Source of the DNA: Planctomycetota bacterium
GTDB taxonomy: Bacteria > Planctomycetota > JAJSAM01
Length of the DNA stretch: 64,000 nucleotides
Reading direction: 5' to 3'
Assembly (NCBI GenBank): GCA_024274785.1
Contig: JAJSAM010000014.1
Location: 1 to 64,000, forward strand
Below, piece after piece: positions 1 to 9,211 of the stretch. Both the position numbers and the translations under genes were made by a program. The notes under the pieces were generated by a model. The model worked only from the letters and a program-made list of their open reading frames with translations, did not search any database and had not been told where the DNA came from. Each line of letters opens with the position of its first letter. Position 1 is the first letter of the stretch.

Positions 1-116
1 GTGAGATCTTGAACGGGAAAAGTGCAATCTACCCGGGGACGAAGCTCCGGCTGCGGTACGCCGTCCGCGGCTCGAAGTGGGTCACGGAAGCGAACGGCGT
101 ATGTCAGGAGTTCTGA
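1..116 (+). CDS. 3' end of an unidentified protein (partial)
   Basis: An open frame enters from the left edge (codons in phase with base 3) and ends at a TGA at 114-116. The last 37 residues include the stretch PGTKLRLRY, which resembles the end of a small beta-rich or LysM-like domain, but the piece is too short to assign. It runs convergent with the next gene and is separated from it by only 2 bases. The rest of the gene lies outside the window. Confidence 0.4.
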   Translation, partial: EILNGKSAIYPGTKLRLRYAVRGSKWVTEANGVCQEF

Positions 117-118
117 GA

Positions 119-1129
119 CTACTGCCCGAGGCGTTTGCGCGCCCACTCAAGGTCATGCTGTCGCTGCCGATCCCTTCTGATGATCTCCCGGGCTTCAACG
201 ACTTCAGCCCTGTAGTGCTCCCGACGATCCTCAAGCTCAGTCTTGAGCGCGTCGAGTTTCTTCATGGCTTCAGCGAAGTCCTTCAGATACTTCGCGCTCC
301 CGCTGCCGACAATTGACGCAGCTCGGTAGGAGCCCTTTCCCTCCGTCATCTCCGAGATGGTGTGAGAGAGGTACATAGGGGTGCCGACGACGGTCAAGGC
401 GAGACCGCCTATGATTTTGAATCCATGCTCGATGCCTTGGAAGACTCGGCTTCCTAGGAGCTGTTGCTGGATGCCCTCAATCCGGTTCTGGTCGAAGTTA
501 GAGACGGCGGTCTCGGCTTCAAGGATGCGCCGCATCAGGTCGTAGCAGGCGTCGCAGGGGCTTTGAGGCGTTGAGGTCGCGCCGCACTCAGAACAGCCGG
601 ATGTCGCCGTCCTCTGCGTGTGCTGGTCTCCTGCGGAAGAAGCTCTATCGGGTCTGCCCACGGGCGAGAGTCTCTTCGCGACAGCAGAGCGACTAAGAGG
701 AGGACCGCCGCCTGATGCAAAGGTATTGGTCAATTCGAACGAGTGCCCACAAATGCAGTCAACGGTCTCTCCCTTCGAGTAGCCGGTCACTCCGAACCGA
801 GAGCCGCACTCTGGGCACCGTGTTCTCTGTCGCTGTCGCCTTCCGATGGTGGTTCCTCCGCAGGAGCTAGCCCGAAACCGCCGTATGGAAGCATCGACAA
901 ACCGGGCAGTCCAGCTTGAGCAGTCTGCCTCTGACCCCACACCCACGGGGCGCCTCGCCGCCAACCCACCTCCACCCAGAGAAGCCCCAGGTCGTTGAGA
1001 GACTCCTCCAGGAGTCCCCCTGGATGGGTGTGGCTCTTCGTGGCGATGCGTAGCCCTGAGTGCCCCTGAGAGCCCGCCACGAGGATGCCGACCCAGCCAG
1101 GGAGCCCTTTGGATACCTTTGGAGACCAA
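119..1129 (-). CDS. Zinc-ribbon protein with C-terminal coiled coil, unknown function
   Basis: I do not recognise the family. The convincing part is the C-terminal ~230 residues, from about position 830 downwards. It has a CPECG...CICG zinc-ribbon pair, a low-complexity linker, a second CSECG...CDAC pair, then one hydrophobic segment (IIGGLALTVVGTPMYL) and a charged helical coiled-coil tail rich in Glu and Arg. The first ~100 residues of the open frame look non-coding, so the real start is probably near 870-900. No ATG is in frame there, although a GGAGG sits upstream of an ATC codon near 850. Treat the 5' boundary as unknown. It is most likely a cytoplasmic or inner-membrane-associated metal-binding protein. 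Confidence 0.5.
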   Translation of the reverse strand: MVSKGIQRAPWLGRHPRGGLSGALRATHRHEEPHPSRGTPGGVSQRPGASLGGGGLAARRPVGVGSEADCSSWTARFVDASIRRFRASSCGGTTIGRRQRQRTRCPECGSRFGVTGYSKGETVDCICGHSFELTNTFASGGGPPLSRSAVAKRLSPVGRPDRASSAGDQHTQRTATSGCSECGATSTPQSPCDACYDLMRRILEAETAVSNFDQNRIEGIQQQLLGSRVFQGIEHGFKIIGGLALTVVGTPMYLSHTISEMTEGKGSYRAASIVGSGSAKYLKDFAEAMKKLDALKTELEDRREHYRAEVVEAREIIRRDRQRQHDLEWARKRLGQ

Positions 1130-1222
1130 TCGGGGCAGTAAACGGCGGATTACCGAAGGCAGGGAGAGAGGGGGTTTCCGCGCATAAGGCAGGATAGGTG
1201 AGATCCTTAAGGTGGATTAGGC

Positions 1223-1299
1223 TGGCGTCCCCGAGAGGACTCGAACCCCTGACCTGTGGTTTAGGAAACCACCGCTCTATCCTGCTGAGCTACGGGGAC
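1223..1299 (-). tRNA. tRNA-Arg (anticodon CCU)
   Basis: On the minus strand a complete cloverleaf folds: acceptor GTCCCCG paired with CGGGGAC, D stem GCTC/GAGC, anticodon stem GTGGT/ACCAC around loop TTCCTAA (anticodon CCT), T stem AGGGG/CCTCT around TTCGAGT. The discriminator G is followed by an encoded CCA. It decodes AGG. The neighbouring region (1.4-6.2 kb) is full of broken accessory genes, as is common beside tRNA integration sites, but I found no repeated tRNA 3' end that would mark an att site. Confidence 0.95.
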
Positions 1300-1812
1300 G
1301 CCGTGGGTTAATCGGCGCAATATAGCAGTCCGGTGATGTCCTGCCGATGATTTGGGGGCAGTCTGGCGACGACGACCTGGGGTACGGGGGTGTGTTCGGG
1401 GTGCCCCGCGATTGCCCCCAGCACTGCCAGACGGCAAGATGGCTGTGGGTTGTTGGCGGCGGATTCATAAGGGACCCCGCGGCAGACTTACGAGGGAGGA
1501 GCTTCGGACGGTGTGGAAGCGGGAGGGCACGCACTTCGCGCCGTGGCTGGCGGACGCAGAGAACCGCCTGCTCCTCGGAGAGACGATCGGAACGGAACTC
1601 GAGCTCGTGGGGCAGGAGAAGAGCGTCGGCCCGTTTCGTGCGGACATTCTCTGCAGGAACACCGCGGACTCTTCGCTGGTCCTTATCGAGAACCAGATCG
1701 AGCGGACCGACCGCACACACCTCGGCCAAATCCTGACTTATGCCGCCGGGCTGGACGCCGTCACGATCATCCGGATCGCGGCGCGCTTCACAGAAGTGCA
1801 TCGTGCGCCGCT

Positions 1813-1890
1813 CGCAGATTCTGCGTGACGCTGCCGGACTGCCAGCACGGTCGCCCGGAGGTCAACCCTCCATTGCGGCTGGGCCGCGCG
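1813..1890 (+). repeat. Dispersed repeat B, copy 1 (inside a broken gene)
   Basis: Begins with the palindrome CGCAGATTCTGCG, then TGACGCTGCCGGACTGCCAG and a GGAGGTCAACCCTCC self-complementary stretch, ending GGCTGGGCCGCGC. Four other copies occur (5758-5870, 11782-11860, 25261-25320, and reversed at 61441-61525). This copy interrupts the DUF4268 gene, so the element can sit in coding sequence. Confidence 0.8.
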
Positions 1891-1920
1891 GTGGATTCTG
1901 GTCGAGCTTCTTCGCCCTCC

Positions 1921-1970
1921 TCGACTGGGTGTCCGGCGGCAACCTATCGGGTCGCCGGACACCCAGTCGA
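1921..1970. repeat. Perfect 18-bp inverted repeat (hairpin)
   Basis: Left arm 1921-1938 (TCGACTGGGTGTCCGGCG) is the exact reverse complement of 1953-1970, around a 14-nt loop. There is no T tract, so it is not a standard terminator. It lies directly after repeat B copy 1, inside the part of the DUF4268 gene that has lost its normal coding sequence, and may be part of the rearrangement that broke the gene. Confidence 0.75.
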
Positions 1971-2260
1971 GAGTACTGGATGGACTGGGGGATCGGTCGG
2001 AGCGGTTTCCACCTGGCTGGGGTTGTGGGATTCCGTGACGGCTGAATCGCAGCGGAATTGGGTGTTGCCGGAGGCGACGGCCACGCGCACTTCCATCTCC
2101 TCAGGCAACAGCGGAATGAGATCGAAGAGGAACTGGGTGAGGCTTCGGAATGGGACTTCAAGGACTCACGGAAGACGGTTTACCTCCGGATTCGGCGGAA
2201 GGGCGTGGATCCGATGAACTCGGAGAGATGGCCGGAACTCCAAGGGTGGCCGCGAGAGGC

Positions 2261-5249
2261 TTACTTTTTTTTGATCGACAACTCGTCCCAGAGTCCCGGT
2301 GGTACCGCTTCCGGCAGTTCCCACCGCACCGTGATCGGGCGTTCTCCCTCCCAATCGAGGAAGCGGACCTCACCGCAATAGAGGAAAGGTGCGGCTCGCC
2401 CCTGGACCTTCTTGGTTCCTCTGATGAACAGGTGGACAGCATGTCCGTTCACCTCATGCCCCGCGATCAGTCGACCTCGCTTGCCCTCCCGCGTGGTCTG
2501 GTTCTGGCTCTGCCACTGAAAGGTCGCCGGGGAGAGGAACCGGTCCCGGTACTGGAAGTCGGACATCATGTCCTTCTTCTCCAGGGTCACCAGAAGAAAA
2601 GGGTCACCAGAAGAAAGAGGTGGCCCGGGATGCTAACGAAACCCAGGTTCCACTTGCCGGGGTTGAACTTCAGGCCGAAGAGGCCGGGGATCTCCTCCCT
2701 CGAGTAACGCCGCCAGAGTTCGGCCTCGAGTTCGCCCCGAGAGTGGCCGAGTAGAGTCAGCTCGTAGCGCTCGCCATCCCACCTCAGAACGACCTGGTGA
2801 TTTGTGCCGGGGAGCCCCGCATCGGGGCCGAACCAGCTTCGGAGGATAGCGGCCAGCTCGTTGTTTCCGTCCGCCCTTCGTCTGGCGGCGCTCACCGTGG
2901 ACTCGGCAAGATCCAGCTCGATGGTCTCCTCACCGATGACGACTTCGGTCCAGCCCTGGGGAGGTCCGGGTGTCGCTTTCGATCGAGAGGGTGGAGGATC
3001 GGTTGCTTGTTCGGGTGGCCCACCTTGATTGTGATCTCCCCGGGCGAGGCGTCCGAACCTCCGCGCAGCAGGTACTCAGCGAGACGCCACTCGACAATCT
3101 CCCGCGTAAGCTCCTGGAAGGCCTCGCGGTTCTCCTCCGAGACCGCGAGCCTCGCATGGAGCACACCGTGCTCGTACGTGAAATACTTCCCGCCCTCGGT
3201 TCCCTTGCCACCTGTCCACGCCGCGATCGGGTTCTGCACCAGGAGCTTCTCGAGCAGCTTCCCATCCCCGAAAGCTCGACCAAGGTCGGCCTGGAGCACG
3301 GCGGAACCCGAGCAGATCCGATGAACCTCCTCTCGAAGCTCGCCCAACTCGATCTCACCCGGGATCTGGTCCTCGTTGAGGAGCGCCCTGAGAACCAGCA
3401 TCTTGTAGCGTTTCGTCATCGGCGTGGCCTCGAGGGTATCCAGGAAATCGCCGACTTCGCTCAGCGCAGCCCTTTGCAGCTCATCAAGATCGCCTTCCGC
3501 GGATACGAAACGAAACCAGGATCCGTAAGCCTTGCGGACCGATCGAGGCTTATAGCCTTCGTGGAAGGCCTGGCTCGCCGCGGGGCGAACGCCCCGTCGC
3601 GCCCGGAAGTCCTCGTAGTAGGCCTTGACGGCATCGGGCGCGGAGGTCCGGAGAAGACCTTCAGGATATCGACGGCCTCGAGGTCGTACGTTACTTCGCA
3701 TCCGGGAGGCAGCTCCGGCTTGCCTTCCTCAAGGCTCCTCAGCGCCTGCGCGATCTCCGCATCGCCCGAACCCAGGTCGAACAGAACCTGCGCTTGCAGC
3801 AGGAATGTCCGATGGTTCCCGATGTAGTCGATGACGTTGAGGTGCGTCTTTCCCTTCGCCAATCTCAGCCCGCGGCCCAACTGCTGCAACCACAGGATCC
3901 GCGACTCGGTGGGGCGGAGCATCATCACGGTGTCGATGTGGGGGACGTCCACTCCCTCGTTGAACATGTCCACGGAGAAGACGACATCGAGCTTTCCCGC
4001 TTCCAGGTCCTCGAGGGACTTGGTCCGTGGCGAGCTCGTCTCGCGGGAGTGGACGGCCACCGCGCGCAACCCGGCATCCTGGAAGAAGCGCGACATAAAA
4101 TCGGCGTGTTCCGTCGAGCAGCAAAAAGCCAGAGTTCTGGTGCCTGCTCGGGTCCGGTGCTGCTCGAACGCGTTCTCGGCCCGGGCCTGCGTGGCGACCG
4201 CTCGAGTCAGTTCGTCGATTTTGAAGCGGCCACTGCGCCAGGGGATGTTCTCGTAGTCGACCTCGTCCGGCACACCGAAGTAGTGGAACGGACTCAGATA
4301 AGCTCGCCGGATTCCCTCGGCCAGGTCGCAACGATAGACCAGGTTCTCCCCGCAGAGCGCCAGGAGATCGCCGCCGTCCGTCCGCTCCGGGGTGGCTGTG
4401 AGGCCGAGCAGGAACTTCGGCTCGAAGTAGTCGATGAGTCGCCGGCAGGTGGTCGCCGCGGCATGGTGGAATTCATCGACGACGATGTAGTCGAACTCGT
4501 TCCGATCGAACACCCTCAGGTGATTCGCGCGACCGAGAGTCTGGATCGAGGCGAACAGCACATCGGCCTCGGGCTGCCTCTCTTTACCCGTGTAGTTGCC
4601 GAGTCTCGCTTCGGGCCGGATCTTGCGGAAGGTGTCGAGCGACTGAGCCAGAATCTCCTCCCGGTGTGCGACGAACAGGATGCGCTGGAACTCGGGCCGG
4701 TTGCTGTCGAACGCGCTGAGCCAGGTCTTTCCGAATTCCGGTTGCGAGCACCACCAGTCCCGCGCGATTGCCCTCTGCCCTGGTTGCGGTGAGCATCTGC
4801 AGTGCTTCCCGCTGGATATCGTTGGGTTTGGGGGGCGCATCCGGTCTCTCGCGGATGACTTCGATCGGGCGTGCCTGCTCCGGTCGGCGGCGCTGCTCGT
4901 AAGCATCGACCCACTCCGCAGTGAGCGGCACAGTGGACCGGTGGCGGAACAGTTCGTCGAATGCTCGCGCCACCTCGCTGAACCCGGCATGCTCGCGCGA
5001 CGACAGGATCCGATAGTTCCACTCGAGCCCCGTGACCAGCGCCGACTCGGACAGGTTCGAGCTGCCTATGAACGCCAGGCCCTCGCCGGCCGCATCACGG
5101 AAGATGTAGGCCTTGGGGTGGAAGCTGCCAGTGCGAGTCTCGAAGACTCGAAGTTGAACGCGTCCTTCCCACAAGCCAACGACGAACTCGGATTCATAGA
5201 AGACCCGGGATGCCGATGGACTGCAGAGCGGACAAGCTTCCTCGGTCAT
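2261..5249 (-). pseudogene. Broken HIT/PLD/DEAD-box helicase with DUF3427 domain
   Basis: Reading minus-strand frames in order gives one large gene. The start MTEEACPLC at 5249 resembles the first residues of a HIT domain. This runs straight into a phospholipase-D-like half (SFHPKAYIF, FIGSSNLSESAL), so the rest of HIT and the first PLD half are deleted. Then comes a superfamily 2 helicase: Walker A, VVDEFHH (DEAH-like box), GLTATPERTDG, QQLGRGLR motif VI. Last is a DUF3427 C-terminal domain (NHQVVLRW, FQWQSQNQT, VHLFIRG, FLYCGEVRFLDWEGERPI). Breaks seen: one extra base inside Walker A (4733-4738), a shift near 3651, a shift near 2945, and a 17-bp tandem duplication at 2584-2617. Members of this family are often found in defence islands. 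The start overlaps the SprT stop as ATGA, so the two formed an operon. Confidence 0.85.
2584..2617. repeat. 17-bp tandem duplication that frameshifts the helicase
   Basis: GGGTCACCAGAAGAAAA is followed at once by a second copy (last base changed to G). Removing one unit restores the minus-strand reading LLVTLEKKDMMSDFQYRDRF, which is the expected continuous DUF3427 sequence. With both units the frame ends at TGA after LFFW. Confidence 0.9.
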
Positions 5250-5731
5250 TCGCGACCTCTCCTGGTGATCTCCATTCGCCCGTCCAGACCCGCCTCGACG
5301 CAAGCCGCACAGCGCCACTGCAAAACGGACCGGTGCGCCCCTCGATATGCCTGGCAGACAGGACAGCGGTGAACGAAGACACTGGTCGCTCGCCCGGCGG
5401 AGCGGCGGGGAGTCGGAGTCAGCTTCGCCGTGATGTGTGTCCGGGGTTCGAAGCCGGCCGCTCGGACAAGCGATGCCCACTCCTTTCCGTGCGGCTTGCG
5501 GGACGGGCCGTGGATTTGGTGGACGGCAACGTGGGCGAATTCGTGGCAGAGCGTCTCTTCCAGGGCTCGGGACAACGAACCGAACAGCTCCGGGTGCAAC
5601 CTGATGATTCCCTGATGGGGGATGCAGCGGCCGAGCGAGACTCGCAGTCGCGGGCTGACTTCGATGCGGACCGGCTCACCAGGTTCTGGCAGTCCCCAGA
5701 GTTTCCCCCATCTACCGAGGTGGAGGCCCAA
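5246..5731 (-). CDS. SprT-like zinc metallopeptidase
   Basis: A 161-residue SprT-like protein. The zinc site is HEFAHVAVHQIHG with a downstream HGKEW, and the C-terminal part has a CPVC...CAAC zinc ribbon, as in SprT/Spartan-like domain proteins. No ATG is available. I place the start at TTG 5731, because GGAG lies 6 bases upstream and the conserved LGLHLGRWGKLWGLP follows immediately. The region upstream of this start is occupied by repeat B copy 2, which may have replaced the original 5' end. The stop overlaps the start of the broken helicase gene (ATGA), so the pair was co-transcribed. Relatives act on DNA-protein crosslinks or are of unknown function; the role here is not determined. Confidence 0.7.
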   Translation of the reverse strand: MGLHLGRWGKLWGLPEPGEPVRIEVSPRLRVSLGRCIPHQGIIRLHPELFGSLSRALEETLCHEFAHVAVHQIHGPSRKPHGKEWASLVRAAGFEPRTHITAKLTPTPRRSAGRATSVFVHRCPVCQAYRGAHRSVLQWRCAACVEAGLDGRMEITRRGRE

Positions 5732-5757
5732 CTCTCGCTCCGCATGTTCTGCAGTAC

Positions 5758-5870
5758 TGGCGTTCAGAATCTTCGCAGCACTTGCAAAACCTGCGTGACG
5801 CTCCGGGACCGCCGGCACAGTCGCCCGGAGGTCGACCCTCCATTGCGGCCGGGCCGCGCTGTGGGGCCAC
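5758..5870 (+). repeat. Dispersed repeat B, copy 2
   Basis: Shares the core CTGCGTGACGCT, CGCCCGGAGGTCGACCCTCC, ATTGCGGCCGGGCCGCGC with the other copies, and the extension GTGGGGCCAC with copy 3. It borders the SprT gene 5' end on one side and the transposase remnant on the other. Bases 5871-5941 hold no recognisable gene. Confidence 0.75.
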
Positions 5871-5941
5871 GACCTGGCCCACCAGGCGATCCTGGACAAG
5901 ACGCTGTTCGGCATGCACGTCGTGCCGGCCATCGCCCGACC

Positions 5942-6178
5942 ACGGGATCGTCGATCGCGACGGGCGTGATCGAAGGAGCCCGCCTCTACCAGATCAAGGA
6001 TCGCCTGGACATCTCGGACGCCAGGTGGAGCGTGCCCGGCGCCGAAGCGGTGCGCCGTTTTCGATCCATGCGCTCGAGCGGAGATTTCGAGGAGTACCGG
6101 CACTTCCATCTTCGGGGGGAGTGGGAACGAAACCACCGGAACCTCTACCCCGAAGGATTGCAAAGCAAGGCCGCGTGA
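5942..6178 (+). mobile_element. C-terminal remnant of an ISKra4-type transposase
   Basis: The last ~78 residues of the frame read ATGVIEGARLYQIKDRLDIS, then ARWSVPGAEAVRRFRSMRSS and GDFEEYRHFH. This matches the usual end of ISKra4-family transposases (GSGVIEGACR...KDRM...RW...GAEA...R). The catalytic N-terminal two thirds is absent, so the element is dead. No terminal repeats are visible. Bases 6179-6424 downstream are non-coding. Confidence 0.6.
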
Positions 6179-6424
6179 CCATCGGTCTGAAGAATCTGCA
6201 ATCTTTCTGTTTATGTGAAAAGTTCCCGGCGATTTCCCCAATAGAAGACGGGATCGAGCTGGTTTCTCAGCTGCGGGCCAGGCAATCTGGCGCTGGAGTC
6301 CGTCTCTCTGGGCATGGACGCTCCCCCTGTACCTTTGGGCACGGAATTGGCGGGTCTCTTGGTGTGGCTCGCCTCGGCATGGCGCCTCCTTCATCATCAG
6401 GAGGCACGGGACTGGAAGGAATGT

Positions 6425-7396
6425 ATGCGGAACGTACGAAGAGCAATATTGGCCATATTGGGCATAGTGGTCGTGATCACGACGATGACCGTCAATGCGA
6501 ACGCGGGGCAGATCACTGAACTCTGGCAGGTTGATGACCATGGCAACCTGACGAATCTCTCCCGGTTGTGGGCGGATCAGGGGCGCTTCGTCGGCCCCAT
6601 CGACGACTTCGACAACGACGAGGCGTTCGGCCTGACCGCTACCTGGATTCAAAGCGGAAATGACGTCTATTACTCGTCAGGCGGGGCGTTCTCAAGCAGC
6701 TTGACGGCTGGTTTCACCGGCCCGATAACGAATCTGGAAATGATGACCTTTGATGAGGCCACGTTCACCAGCGATGGTGAGCTCTGGAAACTGACCTCCA
6801 GCGGCGGCCTGTTCAATGTGTCGGCATTTTATAGAGATCACGGTCACTTCTCCGGCCGGATTGATGATTTTGACAGTGACGAGGAGTTCGGCCGCAGCCG
6901 CCTGTGGATCCAAAGCGGAAACGATATTCATGTCACCGCCCTTGGAACCATCTCACCCAGCTTGACCTCCGGTTTCAGCGGGGAGATATCGAATATGGAA
7001 ATGAAGAGCGATGAGGAGGTTTGGTTTACGAGCGACGGTGAACTCTGGGTGCTCAAGACCAACGGCGACCTGTTCAATGCATCGAAGTTTTATAGAGATC
7101 ACGGTCATTTCTTCGACCCCATTGATGACTTTGACATTGACGAGGTGTTCGGCACCAACCGACTGTGGCTCTTGAGCGGGAGCGACATTTATGTCGCCGG
7201 GCCCTGGCCTCTCGCAGTCAGCCGGACCCCTGGTCTCGCAGGTCAGGTGTCCAACCTGGAGATGGTTTCCTATGACACCGCATGGTTCACCCTGACGACC
7301 GTCGTACCCCTCCCCTCCGCCGCATGGCTCGGCTTCGGCCTGCTCGGCCTGCTGGGAGCGGCGAGGTGGTTCAGGAAACGCGGCCTGCCCGCTTAA
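6425..7396 (+). CDS. Secreted VPLPA-CTERM protein with three internal repeats
   Basis: A 323-residue protein. ATG 6425 is chosen because GGAAGGA precedes it and an N-terminal signal peptide follows (MRNVRRAILAILGIVVVITT). The mature part contains three tandem copies of a ~73-residue unit, each with FYRDHGHF or equivalent, IDDFD.DE.FG, LW..SGNDI and S.LT.GF.G.ISN.EM. The C-terminus is VPLPSAAWLGFGLLGLLG followed by an Arg/Lys-rich tail. This is a VPLPA-type sorting signal expected to be processed by an exosortase, leading to surface or extracellular-matrix display. Base composition is visibly less GC-rich than the neighbours, suggesting acquisition. The ligand or structural role is unknown. 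Confidence 0.85.
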   Translation: MRNVRRAILAILGIVVVITTMTVNANAGQITELWQVDDHGNLTNLSRLWADQGRFVGPIDDFDNDEAFGLTATWIQSGNDVYYSSGGAFSSSLTAGFTGPITNLEMMTFDEATFTSDGELWKLTSSGGLFNVSAFYRDHGHFSGRIDDFDSDEEFGRSRLWIQSGNDIHVTALGTISPSLTSGFSGEISNMEMKSDEEVWFTSDGELWVLKTNGDLFNASKFYRDHGHFFDPIDDFDIDEVFGTNRLWLLSGSDIYVAGPWPLAVSRTPGLAGQVSNLEMVSYDTAWFTLTTVVPLPSAAWLGFGLLGLLGAARWFRKRGLPA

Positions 7397-7591
7397 GAGG
7401 CAACGGGAGGGACCACCCGATCCAGCCCATTCTCAGGTTCTCTCGGTTCCCCGACTCAGGTGGCACTGCTGGTCAGGATGGTTTTCGAGGTAGACCTCCT
7501 GATGTGTTTGAAGTCATGATGTTGCCGGGCGGAGGCTTGCCTCCCCCGTGGCATGACCGGCAGGCTCACCGCGTTCATGGGGGGCGTGACA

Positions 7592-8722
7592 ATGGGTAGT
7601 CGCGGACATCCGGGAAAAGTGCGGGCGGTCTTCCCGCTCGCCGCGTCGCTGGTGATCGGGGTCGTGTCCGCCACATTTCTCTGTGGCTGCGGAGGGGACG
7701 AGGCGGCAGCGAGTCCACGCTTCGACGGCAAGGATGTCGAAGCGTGGACCGATGAACTCGGCAGCGAAGACGAAACTCTCCGCAGGCGCGCCATCGAACA
7801 GCTCGGTGCGGGAGGATCGGCCGCCGCGGCGGTGCTGAGGAAGATCATCGTCATCGGGTCGGGAGATACCCGTGACACCCTGCGGTGGTTGCGTGCCGGC
7901 GAGATGGCCGAATCCGCCCTTGCCCGCATTGGCGCCCCCGCCGTCCCGGCGATCGTCGATGCCCTCGGTGACGACAACTCCTGGGCACGGATCCACGCGG
8001 CCGGCGCGGTGAGCAGGATGCACCCTGCGCCGGTGGAGGCAGTCGAGCGCCTCGCGAGGAACCTTTCCCACGAGGACTCGACCGTGCGCACCGTCTCTGC
8101 GCGCGCCCTGGGGGAGATCGGTACCGCCGCGGCCCCCGCCGCCCCGGCGCTCGTTACGACGCTCCGTGACGAGGACCGCCATGCACGTGAGGCGGCCGCG
8201 ACGGCTCTCGGCGGGATCGGTGCACCCGCGGCCGATGTCGCGCACGACGCGCTCGTGGAGGCGTTCGCCGACGGCGTGGAGGACGTTCGCGCGGCAGCCG
8301 TTCAGGCGCTCGCGAAGGTCGGTCCGCGCTCGAGCGCGCTATCGGCGCTGCTCGAACTCCTGGGAAGCGATGACCTGGCTTCCATGTACGTCCCGGACAC
8401 GATCGGAGCGATGGGGGCGGAGGCCGCTCCCGCCGTACCTCGACTGATCGCCGCACTCGGCCACAAGGACTGGGATCGCCGCTCAAGCACGGCGGTCGTG
8501 TTGGGGAAGCTGGGACCGCGCGCTGCCGCCGCAGCGGACTCCCTCCTCGGCCTGCTGGACGACCGGATCATGATGGTGCGCGAGGCTGCGGCCGAGGCTC
8601 TGGGGCTCATCGGGGCCGCACGAGAGGACGTGCGGAAGAGGCTCCGTGTGCTCGCGGCCGAAGACGAGGAGAAGCGCGTCCGGACGGCCGCGAAAGACGC
8701 CCTCGAGCGACTCGGCGACTGA
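7592..8722 (+). CDS. HEAT-repeat lipoprotein
   Basis: A 376-residue lipoprotein: signal peptide with lipobox FLCGC, then about eight HEAT-type repeats (pattern VR..AA.ALG.IG...A...L...L.D, for example VRTVSARALGEIG and VREAAAEALGLIG). HEAT solenoids bind proteins; no enzymatic motif is seen. The start at ATG 7592 follows a G-rich stretch; in-frame ATGs at 7553 and 7577 are alternatives but would lengthen the signal peptide. It stands alone, with 195 bases of non-coding sequence before it. Confidence 0.8.
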   Translation: MGSRGHPGKVRAVFPLAASLVIGVVSATFLCGCGGDEAAASPRFDGKDVEAWTDELGSEDETLRRRAIEQLGAGGSAAAAVLRKIIVIGSGDTRDTLRWLRAGEMAESALARIGAPAVPAIVDALGDDNSWARIHAAGAVSRMHPAPVEAVERLARNLSHEDSTVRTVSARALGEIGTAAAPAAPALVTTLRDEDRHAREAAATALGGIGAPAADVAHDALVEAFADGVEDVRAAAVQALAKVGPRSSALSALLELLGSDDLASMYVPDTIGAMGAEAAPAVPRLIAALGHKDWDRRSSTAVVLGKLGPRAAAAADSLLGLLDDRIMMVREAAAEALGLIGAAREDVRKRLRVLAAEDEEKRVRTAAKDALERLGD

Positions 8723-8775
8723 ACTGCACGAGCCACCGCACCGGGTTCGACACGCACGGTGCGAGACCCTGCCCG

Positions 8776-9092
8776 TCAGCAGGTGTGTTCCGCGGACGCG
8801 TACGACGTGAGGATGCGGCTCCAGAGTGGCAGGGAGAAGCCGAACAGATGCCCGAGCAACGGACCGTCGCGAGGAACCGGTGGGCCGCCCTCCTTTCCGC
8901 CGATGAGCGAGTCGAAACCCATACCGAGCAGCCTCGCGGCCAGCGCAGGATCGGCGAGGTGGTGTCCTGCCGGTTGCGAGAGCCTGGGAATGTGACGGAG
9001 AACGACCTGGACGAACCTGGCCAGCCCGACTGATCGAGGCGGTACCTTTCACCGATCAGGCTGAATTCGCTCCGGGACGTTTCGCCCATCAT
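8776..9092 (-). pseudogene. Small frameshifted gene, unknown function
   Basis: Two minus-strand frames join into a plausible ~105-residue protein. It starts MMGETSRSEFSLIGERYRLD at 9092, then shifts by one base near 9025 into RFVQVVLRHIPRLSQPAGHH and LADPALAARLLGMGFDSLIG, ending at TGA 8776-8778. I do not recognise the family. The rest of the 8723-9211 gap shows no other gene. Confidence 0.4.
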
Positions 9093-9211
9093 TGGTGGAA
9101 GGGCCCGCGCCGCTCATTGTCTCGGGGCGATTCTGACGGGACCGTGGATCCGGCGATAGAATGCGGCCACCGCACCTTGTCAGTCCCTCGAAGGCTACCC
9201 AGGAGAATTCG

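Larger units (their letters stand above)
1439..2257 (+). pseudogene. Broken DUF4268 / PD-(D/E)XK nuclease-like gene
   Basis: The N-terminal piece (1439-1812) matches the nuclease half of DUF4268-type proteins: VWKREGTHFAPWL, ELELV, FRADILCR, LVLIENQIERTDRTHLGQ and LTYAAGLDA, with the acidic and Glu-x-Gln core expected for a PD-(D/E)XK fold. The C-terminal piece (about 1970-2257) matches the DUF4268 domain (YWMDWGIGRSGFHL, then EIEEELGEASEWDF, TVYLRIRRKGVDP). Between them, roughly 100 residues expected in the family are missing and are replaced by repeat B and an 18-bp inverted repeat. The two halves are in different frames. The C-terminal half also has an in-frame TGA at 2043-2045, where DG-stop-IAAEL would be DGRIAAEL in relatives. 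The 3' end is cut off where it meets the helicase pseudogene. Clearly non-functional. Confidence 0.8.

Noticed and set aside
1439-5249. Intact restriction or defence operon
   Set aside because: Both large genes contain multiple frameshifts, deletions or inserted repeats; no functional system can be made from them as they stand.
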